Of a DNA stretch of 64,000 bases, positions 1-8,936 are shown piece after piece. The notes beneath the pieces were generated by a model that made no database searches, had not been told where the DNA came from, and worked only from the letters and a program-made list of their open reading frames with translations. Origin of the DNA: CAIOYC01 sp964243985 (GTDB lineage: Bacteria; Pseudomonadota; Alphaproteobacteria; Caulobacterales; Caulobacteraceae); NCBI GenBank assembly GCA_964243985.1, contig CAXTHJ010000005.1, positions 18,491 to 82,490 on the forward strand, in the 5' to 3' direction. A program made the position numbers and the translations under genes. Each line of letters starts with the position of its first letter. Position 1 is the stretch's first letter.

Positions 1-501
1 GCCCTCGGTGGGCTCGTCGAGCACCAGAAGGCGCGGCTTGTGCACGATGGCGGCGGCGAGGTTGGCGCGCCGTCGCCAGCCGCCGGATAGCTGATCGATG
101 CGCTGGTGTGCCCGCGCGGCGCAGGCGGTCTCCTCCATCGCCACCTTCACAGCTTCGGCCCGCCCCACGCGCACGCCGGCGAGGGTGGCGAAGGCATCGA
201 GATTCTCCGCTACTGTCATGTGTGAATAGAGGGCGACCTCCTGCGGCGCGACGCCGATGGCGCGGCGGGCGGCGGGATCATGGGTCGGGTCGCCGTCCAG
301 CACCCGCACCATACCGCCGTCTAATGAAAGGGCCCCTATGGCGGCCTTGGCCAGGGTGGACTTCCCCGCGCCGTTGCGGCCAACCAGGGCGTAGACCTCG
401 CCCTCCGCAATATGAAGGCTCACATCGTCCAGAGCTGTCCGTTCGCCATAACAGCGGCTGGCGTTGGCGATGCGGAGGACGACCGCCGGGTCAGCCCGCA
501 C
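1..501 (-). CDS. ABC transporter ATP-binding protein (C-terminus cut by window edge)
   Basis: This is the nucleotide-binding subunit of an ABC transporter. Reading leftward from a GTG at 501, 167 codons stay open to the window edge. They contain a Walker A loop (GRNGAGKST), an ABC signature of the form LSGGW followed by arginines, and a Walker B ending in LDEPTEG at the very edge. The D-loop, H-loop and C-terminus lie outside the window. The GTG sits one base after the TGA of the prenyl synthase upstream, so the two genes are probably co-transcribed and translationally coupled. The order Walker A, short helical region, LSGG fits the single-domain exporters that pair with an ABC-2 permease. 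The substrate cannot be told from this fragment. Confidence 0.85.
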   Translation of the reverse strand, partial: MRADPAVVLRIANASRCYGERTALDDVSLHIAEGEVYALVGRNGAGKSTLAKAAIGALSLDGGMVRVLDGDPTHDPAARRAIGVAPQEVALYSHMTVAENLDAFATLAGVRVGRAEAVKVAMEETACAARAHQRIDQLSGGWRRRANLAAAIVHKPRLLVLDEPTEG

Positions 502-502
502 G

Positions 503-1402
503 TCAGCCGTTTTGGAAGAGATTGAGCGCGTAAGTCGCCAGAGCGCACTCGCGGTCGCCCAGGGCCGCCAGCGCCTCCTCGATCACCTCATCGACGGCGG
601 CGCGGGTACGCTCTACGCCCCACAGGGTGACGAAGGTGACGCGGCCTTCGTCCTGGAGCGCATCCTTGCCCATGATCTCCAGCGTGGAGGTGGAGTCCTG
701 CAGGTCGTCCCACAGCTGGAACGCCAGACCCAGCCGATCCGCGAACAGGCGAGCGGCGGCGCGGCCTTTGGGGTCAGCGCCCGCGATCGCAGCGCCCCCA
801 TCCAGCGCCGCCACGAACAGCACGCCGGTCTTCTGGTGATTGAGGGTGGTGAGCGCTGCTTCGTCGCGCAGAGCCGCCGGATCACGCAAATCCCGAATCT
901 GCCCCGCGACGAGGCCGTTGAATCCCACGGCGCCGCTGACGATGCCGCTCAGCAACAGCCGCGTCTCCGCATCCAGACCCTCGTCGGCGGCGATGATGGC
1001 ATAGGCGTGGTTCAACAGGGCGACCGCGCTCAGCACCGCCGCGTCCTCGCCGAACCGCCGGTGCAGGGTCGGCTGCCCCCGCCGCATGGCCGCGTCGTCC
1101 ATGCACGGCAGATCGTCAAGGATCAGCGACGCGGTGTGAATCAGCTCCAGCGCGCAGCCGAAATCCAGCGCCGCCAACTCCGGGCCGCCGAAATGGGCCG
1201 CCGATAGCATAGCCAGGGTCGGCCTCACCCGTTTGCCGCGCCCGCTACAGGCAGCACGCACTGTATCCGCGAGCAAGGCCGAACCGGGCCGGGGCAAAAG
1301 CTTGTCCAGCCGAAAATCAATGAAGTCTCGAAGGCTTGGGACGGGCGTCGTCTCTTGCCCAGGAGCAGGTCTTGCCGTTCGGAGCGCCAAGCTGCTCAAC
1401 AT
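503..1402 (-). CDS. crtE: Polyprenyl (probably geranylgeranyl) diphosphate synthase
   Basis: This is a trans-isoprenyl diphosphate synthase of 299 residues that condenses IPP with allylic diphosphates. The first aspartate-rich motif is DDLPCMDD, followed by RRGQPTLHRRFGE, and the second is WDDLQD. The GKRVRP substrate-binding motif is near residue 55. The spacing of the first motif (DDxxxxD) is the type II pattern of bacterial FPP/GGPP synthases. The ATG at 1402 has a good upstream ribosome binding site (GAGAGG, 7 nt). It lies on the same strand as crtZ and a few hundred bases from a second hydroxylase, so C20 supply for carotenoids (CrtE) is the likeliest role. FPP synthase (IspA) cannot be excluded from sequence alone. 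Confidence 0.82.
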   Translation of the reverse strand: MLSSLALRTARPAPGQETTPVPSLRDFIDFRLDKLLPRPGSALLADTVRAACSGRGKRVRPTLAMLSAAHFGGPELAALDFGCALELIHTASLILDDLPCMDDAAMRRGQPTLHRRFGEDAAVLSAVALLNHAYAIIAADEGLDAETRLLLSGIVSGAVGFNGLVAGQIRDLRDPAALRDEAALTTLNHQKTGVLFVAALDGGAAIAGADPKGRAAARLFADRLGLAFQLWDDLQDSTSTLEIMGKDALQDEGRVTFVTLWGVERTRAAVDEVIEEALAALGDRECALATYALNLFQNG

Positions 1403-1553
1403 TCGCCCCTCTCAGCAAAAACGCTTCAGGACCTATCGAAGCGCCAACACCAAAAAGGGCGTTCAGACGGATTCGACGCCCTTCATCCAGCATTGGCGCT
1501 CATCTAGCCGTCTGGTGCAACCCCGACATAGCCGTTGCGTCGCCGCGACACGC

Positions 1554-2024
1554 TCATTGCTTCATGGCGGAGAGTTTCGCCTTGAGTTCCCGCACCGGCC
1601 GGGCCCAAAGAAAGCCATACGATACGCACCCCTGCTTGGTGGCGACGGCGTGATGAATGCGATGCGCCTGCAGACGCGATCGCCAAAAGCCGCGCCGGCC
1701 GTTGATCGGCACAGGGAAGCGGCCATGAACCAGGCCGTCGTGGAACAGGGCATAGGCCGCGCCATAGGCGGTGACGCCAAGGCCGATGGGCAGGAACCAG
1801 GTCGAGACGTGCATCCCCAGCCAGATGCAAAGCACCGCCGGTGCGGCGAACACCACCGCGAAAAGATCGTTAAGCTCGAACACGCCGTCGTGCTTCACAT
1901 GGTGGCTCTCGTGCCAGCACCACAGCGCCCCATGCATTACATATCGATGCATCACCCAGGCGAACCCTTCCATGCCCACGAAGGCGGCGAGAAAGATGGC
2001 GAACTCGGCAAGGCGCACGAACAT
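1554..2024 (-). CDS. crtZ: Beta-carotene hydroxylase CrtZ
   Basis: This is a membrane di-iron hydroxylase that adds 3-hydroxyls to beta-ionone rings (beta-carotene to zeaxanthin). All four histidine clusters of the CrtZ family are visible: HRYVMHG, HESHH, HDGLVH and HRIHH, embedded in hydrophobic helices. The ATG at 2024 is chosen, giving 156 residues. It puts the first histidine cluster about 25 residues from the N-terminus, as in known CrtZ proteins. The frame stays open to a TTG at 2087, but that would leave only 17 nt to the divergent gene and adds an unusual N-terminal tail. No strong ribosome binding site precedes either start. The rest of a carotenoid set (crtB, crtI, crtY) is not in the window. 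Confidence 0.9.
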   Translation of the reverse strand: MFVRLAEFAIFLAAFVGMEGFAWVMHRYVMHGALWCWHESHHVKHDGVFELNDLFAVVFAAPAVLCIWLGMHVSTWFLPIGLGVTAYGAAYALFHDGLVHGRFPVPINGRRGFWRSRLQAHRIHHAVATKQGCVSYGFLWARPVRELKAKLSAMKQ

Positions 2025-2104
2025 AGGTTCAATGTAGCGCTTCTGAGCCGTCGGCCAATAGTCCTGAACTTGACGCGGCGCCGGCAAGCGCCAAGGGTGA
2101 GCGG

Positions 2105-2839
2105 GTGATCAGCGCCCTTATCCTGACGACCGTGGCGCTCAGCGTCATCATCGCCCTTCGCTATATCCTTATCGCGGGAACGGCCTATTGGCTGTTCTGG
2201 GGTGGGGACGGGCGGCGCAGGCGTTCCCGGCAACTCAATCGCCAGCCGCCGCGGCGCGAAACCGTAAAACACGAAGTCATCGCGTCCCTGATCGCGACGC
2301 CCATCTACGCCCTGCCAGCCGCCGCCGCGCTCGAAGGGTGGAAGCATGGCTACACCAAACTCTACGTCGATCCTGCGGCCTATGGCTGGTGGTGGCTTCC
2401 GGCGAGCGCGGTGATCTATCTCTTCGCCCACGACGCCTTCTACTACTGGCTTCACAGGGGGCTTCACCACAAGTCGGTGTTCGGCTGGGCGCACAGGGGG
2501 CACCATGTGTCGCGTGATCCCAGTCCCTTCGCCTCCTTCTCCTTCGATCCCGCCGAGGCGCTGCTGACCGCCTGGTTCCTCCCGGCGCTGACGCTGGTCA
2601 TTCCTATCCAGATGGGGGTGGCCCTTGGCCTGCTGATGCTGATGACCATGACAGCGGTCTTCAACCATTCGGGCCGGGAGGTCTGGCCCGCACGGTGGCT
2701 GGCCCATCCGCTTGGGCGCGCCTTCATCACCGCCACCCATCATGACGGCCACCACAAGCACTTCAACCGCAACTACGGCCTCTACTTCCGGATCTGGGAC
2801 AAGATGTGCGGGACGGACTCTGTTGAGCTTGAACGATGA
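2105..2839 (+). CDS. Sterol desaturase / fatty acid hydroxylase superfamily membrane protein
   Basis: This is an integral-membrane di-iron oxygenase of about 244 residues, divergent from crtZ. It has hydrophobic segments near residues 5-30, 55-75, 95-115 and 165-190. The three histidine motifs of the family are HDAFYYWLHRGLHH, HRGHH and HHDGHHKH. It starts at a GTG preceded by AAGGG. The family hydroxylates or desaturates carbons in lipids, sterols and carotenoids. Its placement back to back with crtZ and crtE suggests a carotenoid tailoring step, for example ring hydroxylation of the CrtG kind, but that is inference from position. A general lipid hydroxylase is equally possible. Confidence 0.75.
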   Translation: MISALILTTVALSVIIALRYILIAGTAYWLFWGGDGRRRRSRQLNRQPPRRETVKHEVIASLIATPIYALPAAAALEGWKHGYTKLYVDPAAYGWWWLPASAVIYLFAHDAFYYWLHRGLHHKSVFGWAHRGHHVSRDPSPFASFSFDPAEALLTAWFLPALTLVIPIQMGVALGLLMLMTMTAVFNHSGREVWPARWLAHPLGRAFITATHHDGHHKHFNRNYGLYFRIWDKMCGTDSVELER

Positions 2840-2868
2840 AATCCGCTTAGGCGGCCGAGCGACCCTGT

Positions 2869-3525
2869 CTATCGCGTAAGAACCACCCCGATCAGGACCG
2901 CAGCCCAGTGTGTTCCCGCCGCAGCGATGACATGTCCATGCCAGATCGCCCGCTTGAACTTCAAGCGCTTGCTGACGTAGAAGGTGACGCCGAGCGTATA
3001 GACCCCGCCGCCGATGATGAGCAGCATCAGGGCGATCCAGGGCACAGCCGCGATCATGGGCTTCGCGGCGACCAGAACCACCCAGCTCAGGGCCAGATAG
3101 ACGCCGATCCAAAACCGCTTGCCAAGGCCCGGCAGGAACAGCTTGGCGACAGCGCCGAAGCCCGCGATGGTCCATACCGCGATGGTCATGCCCCAAGCCC
3201 AGGCGCCGGTCAGGTTCTGCGTCGTGAACGGCGTGTAGGAGCCGGCGATCATCAGGAAGATGCCCGCATGATCGAGCCGGCGCATCACCGGGCGCCAGCG
3301 GTCGTTCGCAAAATTATAGGCGGTGGAAAAGGCGAGCATGGCCAGAAGCCCTACCGCATAGACGCCCAGCGCCGCCGTTTGGGTCAGGCGACCAAACCCC
3401 ACAGACAGCCCAAGCAGCATCCCACCGCCGAACAGCGCAAAGATCAGGCCGACAAGGTGAACGATCAAATCGGCCTTCTTGGCGGCCGACGTGGGATAGT
3501 GCGGTGCGGGAAGCAGGCTGGACAT
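2869..3525 (-). CDS. Hemolysin III / PAQR family membrane protein (TrhA-like)
   Basis: This is a seven-helix inner-membrane protein of the HlyIII/PAQR family, 218 residues. Family marks are the N-terminal DLIVHLVG, the segment FSTAYNF, the loop LDHAGIFLMIAGSYTPF and the C-terminal HGHVIAAAGTHW. These supply the serine, histidine and aspartate residues that bind metal in PAQR receptors. Bacterial members have been linked to membrane fluidity and fatty-acid homeostasis. The old hemolysin name is not a good functional guide. The gene is convergent with the hydroxylase at 2105-2839 and separated from it by 29 nt. Confidence 0.85.
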   Translation of the reverse strand: MSSLLPAPHYPTSAAKKADLIVHLVGLIFALFGGGMLLGLSVGFGRLTQTAALGVYAVGLLAMLAFSTAYNFANDRWRPVMRRLDHAGIFLMIAGSYTPFTTQNLTGAWAWGMTIAVWTIAGFGAVAKLFLPGLGKRFWIGVYLALSWVVLVAAKPMIAAVPWIALMLLIIGGGVYTLGVTFYVSKRLKFKRAIWHGHVIAAAGTHWAAVLIGVVLTR

Positions 3526-3602
3526 GGAGGCGGTCGTTCCCTTGAGTCTCGCACCTCTAACCCGAAATCACGGCTTTATTGTAACGCTCCGACGGCGATC
3601 GC

Positions 3603-5957
3603 TTAGGTTCTCGCGGGCGCCAGCATTTCGCGGATCTTGAAGGCCAGGGCGTCCAGGGTGAAAGGCTTGGTCACCAGCGCCATGCCGGGCTCCAGAAAGT
3701 CTTCCCCGCCGGTGACGTGTTCGGCGTAACCGGTCACAAATAAGATGCTGAGGTGGGGCCGATGCTGCCGCGCATGATCCGCAAGCTGCCGTCCGTTCAG
3801 GCCCGGAAGCCCTATATCGGTGATCATCAGATCCAATCGGGTGTTGGAGGTCAGCACCGGCAAGGCCGTCTGTCCGTTGCTCGCCTCAATGCACGAATAG
3901 CCGAGATCGCGCAGCACCTCGCCGATCAGGAGCCTGACGGAGGAATCATCCTCGACCAGCAACACGGTCTCACCCTGCCCTTTTGGGGGCGCCCGGTCGC
4001 GCCTTCCCTCGGCGGCGTCCAGCAGGCCGTGATAACGGGGCAGGTAGAGGCTGACGTGAGTCCCCTGCCCCAGCTCGCTTTCGATCTGCACGGCGCCGCG
4101 AGACTGTTTGACGAAGCCATAGATCATAGAGAGGCCTAGCCCGGTGCCTTCCCCCAGCGGCTTGGTGGTGAAGAAGGGCTCGAACACCTTGGTCATGGCG
4201 TCCGGAGGAATGCCGGCGCCCGTGTCGCTGACCCGAATGATCGTGTAGTCACCCGCCTGGATCTCATCTTGGCCGAACCTCAGCGGCGAAGCGATCGAGA
4301 CCTTCTCCGTGGCGATGGTCACGCAGCCCCCGTTCGGCATGGCGTCGCGGGCGTTGATGGCGAGATTGATGACCGCATTCTCCACCTGATTGGGATCGGT
4401 GAGCATGGGCCAGAGGTCCGGCTCCAGGGCGGTTTCAAGCCGCACGCGCTCACCAAGGGTGCGGGTGAGAAGGTCCTCGATCCCGCGGATCAGCTGATTG
4501 GCGTCCACCGGCTTGGGATCGAGGGGCTGGCGACGGGCGAAGGCCAAGAGGCGGTGTGTCAGAGAGGCGGCGCGATTGGCGGAGGTGGTGGCGGCGTCCA
4601 TGAACCGCTGAGTGTCCTCATACTTGCCGGCGGCGAGGCGCCGCTTGAGGATATCCATCGCGCCGATGATGCCAGTGAGCAGATTGTTGAAGTCGTGGGC
4701 GATGCCGCCGGTGAGCTGGCCGATGGCCTCCATCTTCTGGGATTGCCGCAGCGCCTCTTCGGTTTGGGCCAGCTGCTCCTGGCCGCGGATGCGGTCGGTG
4801 ACGTCGTAGACGAATTGGAAGGCGGCGAACTGTTCGCCCTTGGCGTCGCGCAGCGGATTGAATTTTAACTCGTAATAACGGCGATCGAACTCGGCGTCGC
4901 CGAACTCCTGCACGATGGTGTAGATTTCTCCCGCAAGAGCCCGCCCCCACAAGGCGCGGACAACCGCCGCTTCCGCCGGATTGTTCACAAGCTCGGGCAG
5001 GATATCGCCCACCCGCGGCCGAACGCCGAACACCTGCTCGAACTCCTGGGCGCAGGCGTTGTTGATCGCCAGAACGCGAAAATCCTTGTCCAACACCTGA
5101 ACCAGAGTGTCGGTGGTCTCCACCATGTCGGCCAGCACCTTGCGCTCCGCCAGCGCGGCCGCCACCCGATCCTCCAAGGTCTCGTTCAGCCGCCGCAGCG
5201 CCGCATCGGCCGCGTGCCGCTCGTTCACGTCGCGGAAGATGGCGCTGACGAACACGCGGGATTCACTGAGCCAGCGCGAGGCCGACACCTCCAGATAGGA
5301 GGGCGTGCCGTCGCCGCGACGGGCGGTCAATTCCAGCCGGCGGGGCGGATCGCCGCTGAGCGCCGTGCGCCAGGCCTCGGCCCAAACATCTCGACTGTCG
5401 ATCAGATCGGCGGCCGCCATGCCCAGAAGCTCGCCGGCCGGCCGGCCGAAAGCCGGGCCCGCCGCGACGTTGGCGAACTGGATCAAGCCCTCGGCGTCAA
5501 TGCTCAAGATGGCGTCCGACGCGCTATCCACCACGGCGGCGTAACGGGCGTTCTGGCGGGCTCTCAGCACCCGTTCCCGCTCGACGGCGACCGTCACGTC
5601 GTTAATCTGAATAAGGCAGCGCGCGTGAGCCTTTGCGCCGGCCGGCCGCACGGAAACGTCGTGGATCAAGTCCCGCCCGGCGCGGGTCTTCAGGGGCAGA
5701 AGCCGGTTGTGCAGGGCGTGAGTGATGAAGCTCGATGCGCCGGACGAGAAGGCGTCCCCGACCGCCGACTCCAGCCGACGAATGGGGGCGTCGGGAAAGA
5801 GGGCCTGCAGCGTCTTGCCGGCGGCTTCGGCGGCCGTGATCCCCGTCGCCGAAGTCATCCAATCGTTCCAGAACGCCACGCTGCCGTCCGCCTCAAGAAC
5901 GATCAATCCGCTATCCAGCGCGTCCAGAACGTCGTTGGAAGCGTCGATGTCAGGCAT
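3603..5957 (-). CDS. PAS-domain hybrid sensor histidine kinase with C-terminal receiver
   Basis: This is a cytoplasmic sensor kinase of 784 residues with no obvious membrane segment. Three PAS-type regions fall at about 5-125, 135-250 and 275-395, and a coiled coil leads into HisKA with the phospho-accepting histidine at 421 (HDFNN). The ATPase core follows (NLAINARDAM, DTGAGIP, GTGLGL). A receiver at about 665-784 has the acidic pair in LLVEDD, the phospho-acceptor in ITDIGLPG and the conserved lysine in TKPF. The start overlaps cheC by 8 nt, so it ends a three-gene unit with the CheY-like regulator and CheC. The hybrid architecture suggests the receiver modulates kinase output or passes phosphate to the neighbouring regulator. 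The signal sensed is unknown. Confidence 0.88.
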   Translation of the reverse strand: MPDIDASNDVLDALDSGLIVLEADGSVAFWNDWMTSATGITAAEAAGKTLQALFPDAPIRRLESAVGDAFSSGASSFITHALHNRLLPLKTRAGRDLIHDVSVRPAGAKAHARCLIQINDVTVAVERERVLRARQNARYAAVVDSASDAILSIDAEGLIQFANVAAGPAFGRPAGELLGMAAADLIDSRDVWAEAWRTALSGDPPRRLELTARRGDGTPSYLEVSASRWLSESRVFVSAIFRDVNERHAADAALRRLNETLEDRVAAALAERKVLADMVETTDTLVQVLDKDFRVLAINNACAQEFEQVFGVRPRVGDILPELVNNPAEAAVVRALWGRALAGEIYTIVQEFGDAEFDRRYYELKFNPLRDAKGEQFAAFQFVYDVTDRIRGQEQLAQTEEALRQSQKMEAIGQLTGGIAHDFNNLLTGIIGAMDILKRRLAAGKYEDTQRFMDAATTSANRAASLTHRLLAFARRQPLDPKPVDANQLIRGIEDLLTRTLGERVRLETALEPDLWPMLTDPNQVENAVINLAINARDAMPNGGCVTIATEKVSIASPLRFGQDEIQAGDYTIIRVSDTGAGIPPDAMTKVFEPFFTTKPLGEGTGLGLSMIYGFVKQSRGAVQIESELGQGTHVSLYLPRYHGLLDAAEGRRDRAPPKGQGETVLLVEDDSSVRLLIGEVLRDLGYSCIEASNGQTALPVLTSNTRLDLMITDIGLPGLNGRQLADHARQHRPHLSILFVTGYAEHVTGGEDFLEPGMALVTKPFTLDALAFKIREMLAPART

Positions 5958-6606
5958 CTTGCCGCGACGGTTCCGCCCCGGTTTCGCGCTCGATGAATTC
6001 CTGCAGCAGCACCTTCAGCGCCTCCAGGGAAGGCATGTCCATCAGCATGACTATATAGCCGTTGATGTCCCGCTGCTGGATGGCGAAGTCGATATAGAGA
6101 AACAAAACGACCTCGCCCGCGTGCGGCGGCAGCTCCAGCTCGAAGAATTCCGGACCCTCGCCCTTGAGGATTTCGGGCAGCGACATCTTCAGATTGCGCT
6201 CGAGCAAGTTGGCGATGGTCGCCAGACAGCCGTTCAGGATGATGTTGCCGGTCTCCGCCAGCGCCTCATGCTCCAGCTCGATGATGTCTTCGAGGGAGAG
6301 CTCGCCGCCGGTGATCGCGCGCACCAGCTCAAGACTTTTCTTCTCCGGAAAGATCAGAAGCACACGGCCATGTATGTCGCCGTCGAACACCTGATGGACG
6401 GCGACGAGCTTGTCCTCCTCCCGCTCGCTGAGGAGATTGATCGCCTCGCTGCGCGCCAGGAGGGCGATCCTTGGCACGGACAGATGCACCTGCTCGCCGA
6501 CCATCTCCCGCAGGCTGCCGGCGGCGCGGCTGACGCCGATGTTCACCAGCTCGGTAAGCGCATCGAGCTCCAGGTCATCCAGCACGTCGACGGCGCCCCG
6601 TGTCAC
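5950..6606 (-). CDS. cheC: CheC-type chemotaxis phosphatase
   Basis: This 218-residue protein resembles CheC, which dephosphorylates CheY-P. Two copies of the CheC active-site helix are visible. One is LTELVNIGVSRAA near residue 17, followed by a proline in SVPRI. The second is EALAETGNIILNG near residue 118. Each has the conserved Glu and Asn three residues apart (ExxN). The start is a GTG overlapping the stop of the CheY-like gene upstream (GTGA). No CheD, the usual partner of CheC, is encoded in the window. The regulator at 6603-6980 is the natural substrate candidate, and the CheY at 8933-9322 the other. Confidence 0.82.
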   Translation of the reverse strand: MTRGAVDVLDDLELDALTELVNIGVSRAAGSLREMVGEQVHLSVPRIALLARSEAINLLSEREEDKLVAVHQVFDGDIHGRVLLIFPEKKSLELVRAITGGELSLEDIIELEHEALAETGNIILNGCLATIANLLERNLKMSLPEILKGEGPEFFELELPPHAGEVVLFLYIDFAIQQRDINGYIVMLMDMPSLEALKVLLQEFIERETGAEPSRQDA

Positions 6607-6980
6607 CGGCCGGCGGACTTCAGGCGCGCCTGGGCGTCGTCGAGAAAGGCCGCCAGGGCTTGCGCCGTCAGAGGTTTGTTCAGGAAGATCGCGCCGACCG
6701 CCTCAGCGCGGCTGACGATCTCGGTCTGACTATTGGCGGAAATGACGGCCACCGGCATGTCGGGATGCAGCGTCCGCAGTTCGGTCGCGACCTCAAGACC
6801 ATCCCGCCCCGGCATGTTGAAGTCGAGCAGGGTGATGTCGGCGTCCTTGATCAGGCTCAGCGCCTCATCGGCGTTGGCGGCTTCCATACGGACCCAGTCA
6901 GGATGCAAGCCATCCAGCGCCTTGCCTACGGACATGCGGGCAAGCCGGCTGTCATCGACGATAAGAACGCGATAGCCCAT
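6603..6980 (-). CDS. CheY-like single-domain response regulator
   Basis: This is a stand-alone receiver domain of 125 residues. It has the acidic pair in LIVDDS, the phospho-acceptor Asp53 in LLDFNMPG, the switch residue in AVISANS and the conserved lysine in NKPL. There is no output domain, so it must act by protein contact (flagellar motor, kinase or phosphatase). It lies upstream of cheC with a 4 nt overlap. A 93 nt gap separates it from cheA, so this three-gene unit may have its own promoter. It differs clearly from the second CheY of the cluster (8933-9322). Confidence 0.88.
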   Translation of the reverse strand: MGYRVLIVDDSRLARMSVGKALDGLHPDWVRMEAANADEALSLIKDADITLLDFNMPGRDGLEVATELRTLHPDMPVAVISANSQTEIVSRAEAVGAIFLNKPLTAQALAAFLDDAQARLKSAGR

Positions 6981-7073
6981 TGATGTGAGATCCCGATTGC
7001 TTTGCGAGCGTCTATACTTTGTCCCGCGAACGGCTGTTATGCCTCAGCCCCGCGGCCGCCGCTAGAGTTCGCA

Positions 7074-8936
7074 TCATCCGAGCAAATCCTGGAGGTCGAG
7101 CACCAGCAAGACACGCCCGTCCCCCAGCAAGGTGGCGCCGGACAAGCCCGGAAGCCCCGACAGCAAGCCGCCCATCGGCTTCAGCATCACATCCATCCGC
7201 TCCCCGATCGCTTCCACTTCGAGCCCGATCCGCTCGGACGACACCTGCACGACCACAATGACCGCATCCGGCGCGTCCGAAGATCCGGCCGCAGACGATC
7301 CCAACGCGTCCGCCAGGTTGACGACCGGCACAGTTTTATCGCGCAGAACGAAGGCGCGCGCGGCTCCGATGGGCGACATCCTGGTTCGGTCAAGCCGCAG
7401 GGTCTCTACCACCGCATCGAAGGGGATGCCGAACACCTGACCGCCGGCCTCCACCGTCATCACCCGGGTCATCATCACGGTGAAGGGCAGGATGAGCCGA
7501 ACCGTCGTTCCCGCGCCCGGCCGGCTTTCGATCGTCGCCCGCCCGCCCAGGCGCTCTATGGCGCTTCGAACGGCGTCCATCCCGACGCCGCGGCCCGACA
7601 CATCCGAGACCGTCCTGGCCGTGGAAAAGCCCGGCGCGAACACCAGATCGGCCACCGCCTCCGCAGGCATCGCCGCCAGGGTTTCCGCCGGAGCGATTCG
7701 GCGCTCGGCCGCGACGGCGCGCACGCGGTCCAGGTCGATCCCGGCGCCGTCGTCCTCGACCGCGATCACCACATGGTCGCCCTGCCGGGCGCCGCGCAAC
7801 GTGATGGTTCCAAGCGCCGGCTTGCCCGCCGCCGTCCGCTTGACCTCGTCCTCCACCCCGTGGTCGACCGCGTTTCGCAACACGTGAAGCAGAGGTTCAA
7901 ACAGGCTTTCCACGATGGCCTTGTCCGCCTCGGTGTCGTCACCCTCGGTGATCAGGCGGACCGGCTTGCCGAGCTGCACGCCGAGGTCGCGCACCAGCCT
8001 CGGAAACCGTTGGAACACCTGGCGCAGCGGCAGGACGCGGATGCCGAACACCGCGTGCTGAAGTTCGTCCACCAGGCGATCGAAGCGCAGGTGCTGGTCC
8101 TTAAGCGCGGCGGACAGGCTTTTGGCGTCGCCGCCGCCTTCAGCGCGTTCGGCCAGATGACCTATGGCGGTCTTTACGGTGGTGATCTCCCCCGTCAGCC
8201 GCACCAGGGCGTCCACGCGCTCGATATCGACCCGCAGGGCGCGAACGGCGGCGTCTGGAACGGCGTTGGCGGTGGCGGGCGCATCGGCCGGAGCATCTTG
8301 CAGAGCTGCGATTAGAAGGGCGGCGTCGCCGGCTTCCAGAGCGCGATCCAGCGCCTGGTCGAGGGCGAGGGTGGATAGGCCAAGACGGACCCATACCGCC
8401 TTCGCCACCCGGGCCGCCGCGCCGAGACGGCCGGCCAGACCATCGGGGCCCGCCGCCTCCAGCATCAGACGCTGCGCTTCGAGGACGCGTGCCTCCGTCG
8501 TTCGCCGGTCGTCCAATGTCGGGGTTGGCGGCGGCGCAACTGGGATGTTGCGCCGGCTTGGTTCGAGCGCAAAGCGCGCGATGACGGCGTCGGCGGCCTC
8601 ATCAGCGTCGCTCGGCGCTCCGTCGATCGCCTCGATCTGCTCCAGCCATTGCACCACTTGGTCTAAAGCGCCGAGGCAGTCGCCCACCAGACGCGGCGAC
8701 AACGTCTTGGCCCCGCTTCGCACCGCCTCCAGCGCATCTTCCGCCCCGTGCAGCGCCCGCGCCATGGCGGCGAAGTCGATGATCCCAGCCGCACCCTTCA
8801 GGGTGTGAAAGGCCCGAAACGCGCTGTCCAGCCGCTCCCGGTCGCTGGGATCAGCCTCCAGCGCCAGAAGGTCCTCGGTGCCCTGGTCGACCAGCTCGCG
8901 CGCCTCGATCAGAAACTGTTCGATGAACTCGTTCAC
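7074..8936 (-). CDS. cheA: Chemotaxis histidine kinase CheA
   Basis: This is the central kinase of a chemosensory array, 620 residues. The N-terminal Hpt domain carries His44 in FHTLKGAAG. An Ala-rich stretch of about 100 residues follows with no recognisable CheY-binding P2 domain. A dimerisation region lies near 235-290. The ATPase domain has LRNAVDHGVE, DDGAGID and the GRGVGMD loop. A CheW-like regulatory domain occupies about 490-620 (FGIPFDAVVETLRL, VLDLQDLLG). The GTG start overlaps the CheY gene upstream by 4 nt. The apparent lack of P2 matters because it implies direct P1 to CheY transfer. It is an inference from sequence length and composition. Confidence 0.93.
   Translation of the reverse strand: MNEFIEQFLIEARELVDQGTEDLLALEADPSDRERLDSAFRAFHTLKGAAGIIDFAAMARALHGAEDALEAVRSGAKTLSPRLVGDCLGALDQVVQWLEQIEAIDGAPSDADEAADAVIARFALEPSRRNIPVAPPPTPTLDDRRTTEARVLEAQRLMLEAAGPDGLAGRLGAAARVAKAVWVRLGLSTLALDQALDRALEAGDAALLIAALQDAPADAPATANAVPDAAVRALRVDIERVDALVRLTGEITTVKTAIGHLAERAEGGGDAKSLSAALKDQHLRFDRLVDELQHAVFGIRVLPLRQVFQRFPRLVRDLGVQLGKPVRLITEGDDTEADKAIVESLFEPLLHVLRNAVDHGVEDEVKRTAAGKPALGTITLRGARQGDHVVIAVEDDGAGIDLDRVRAVAAERRIAPAETLAAMPAEAVADLVFAPGFSTARTVSDVSGRGVGMDAVRSAIERLGGRATIESRPGAGTTVRLILPFTVMMTRVMTVEAGGQVFGIPFDAVVETLRLDRTRMSPIGAARAFVLRDKTVPVVNLADALGSSAAGSSDAPDAVIVVVQVSSERIGLEVEAIGERMDVMLKPMGGLLSGLPGLSGATLLGDGRVLLVLDLQDLLG

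Noticed and set aside
1952..3196. Minus-strand frame of 414 codons over the sterol-desaturase-like gene
   Set aside because: It is an antisense shadow across two real genes and lacks any domain.
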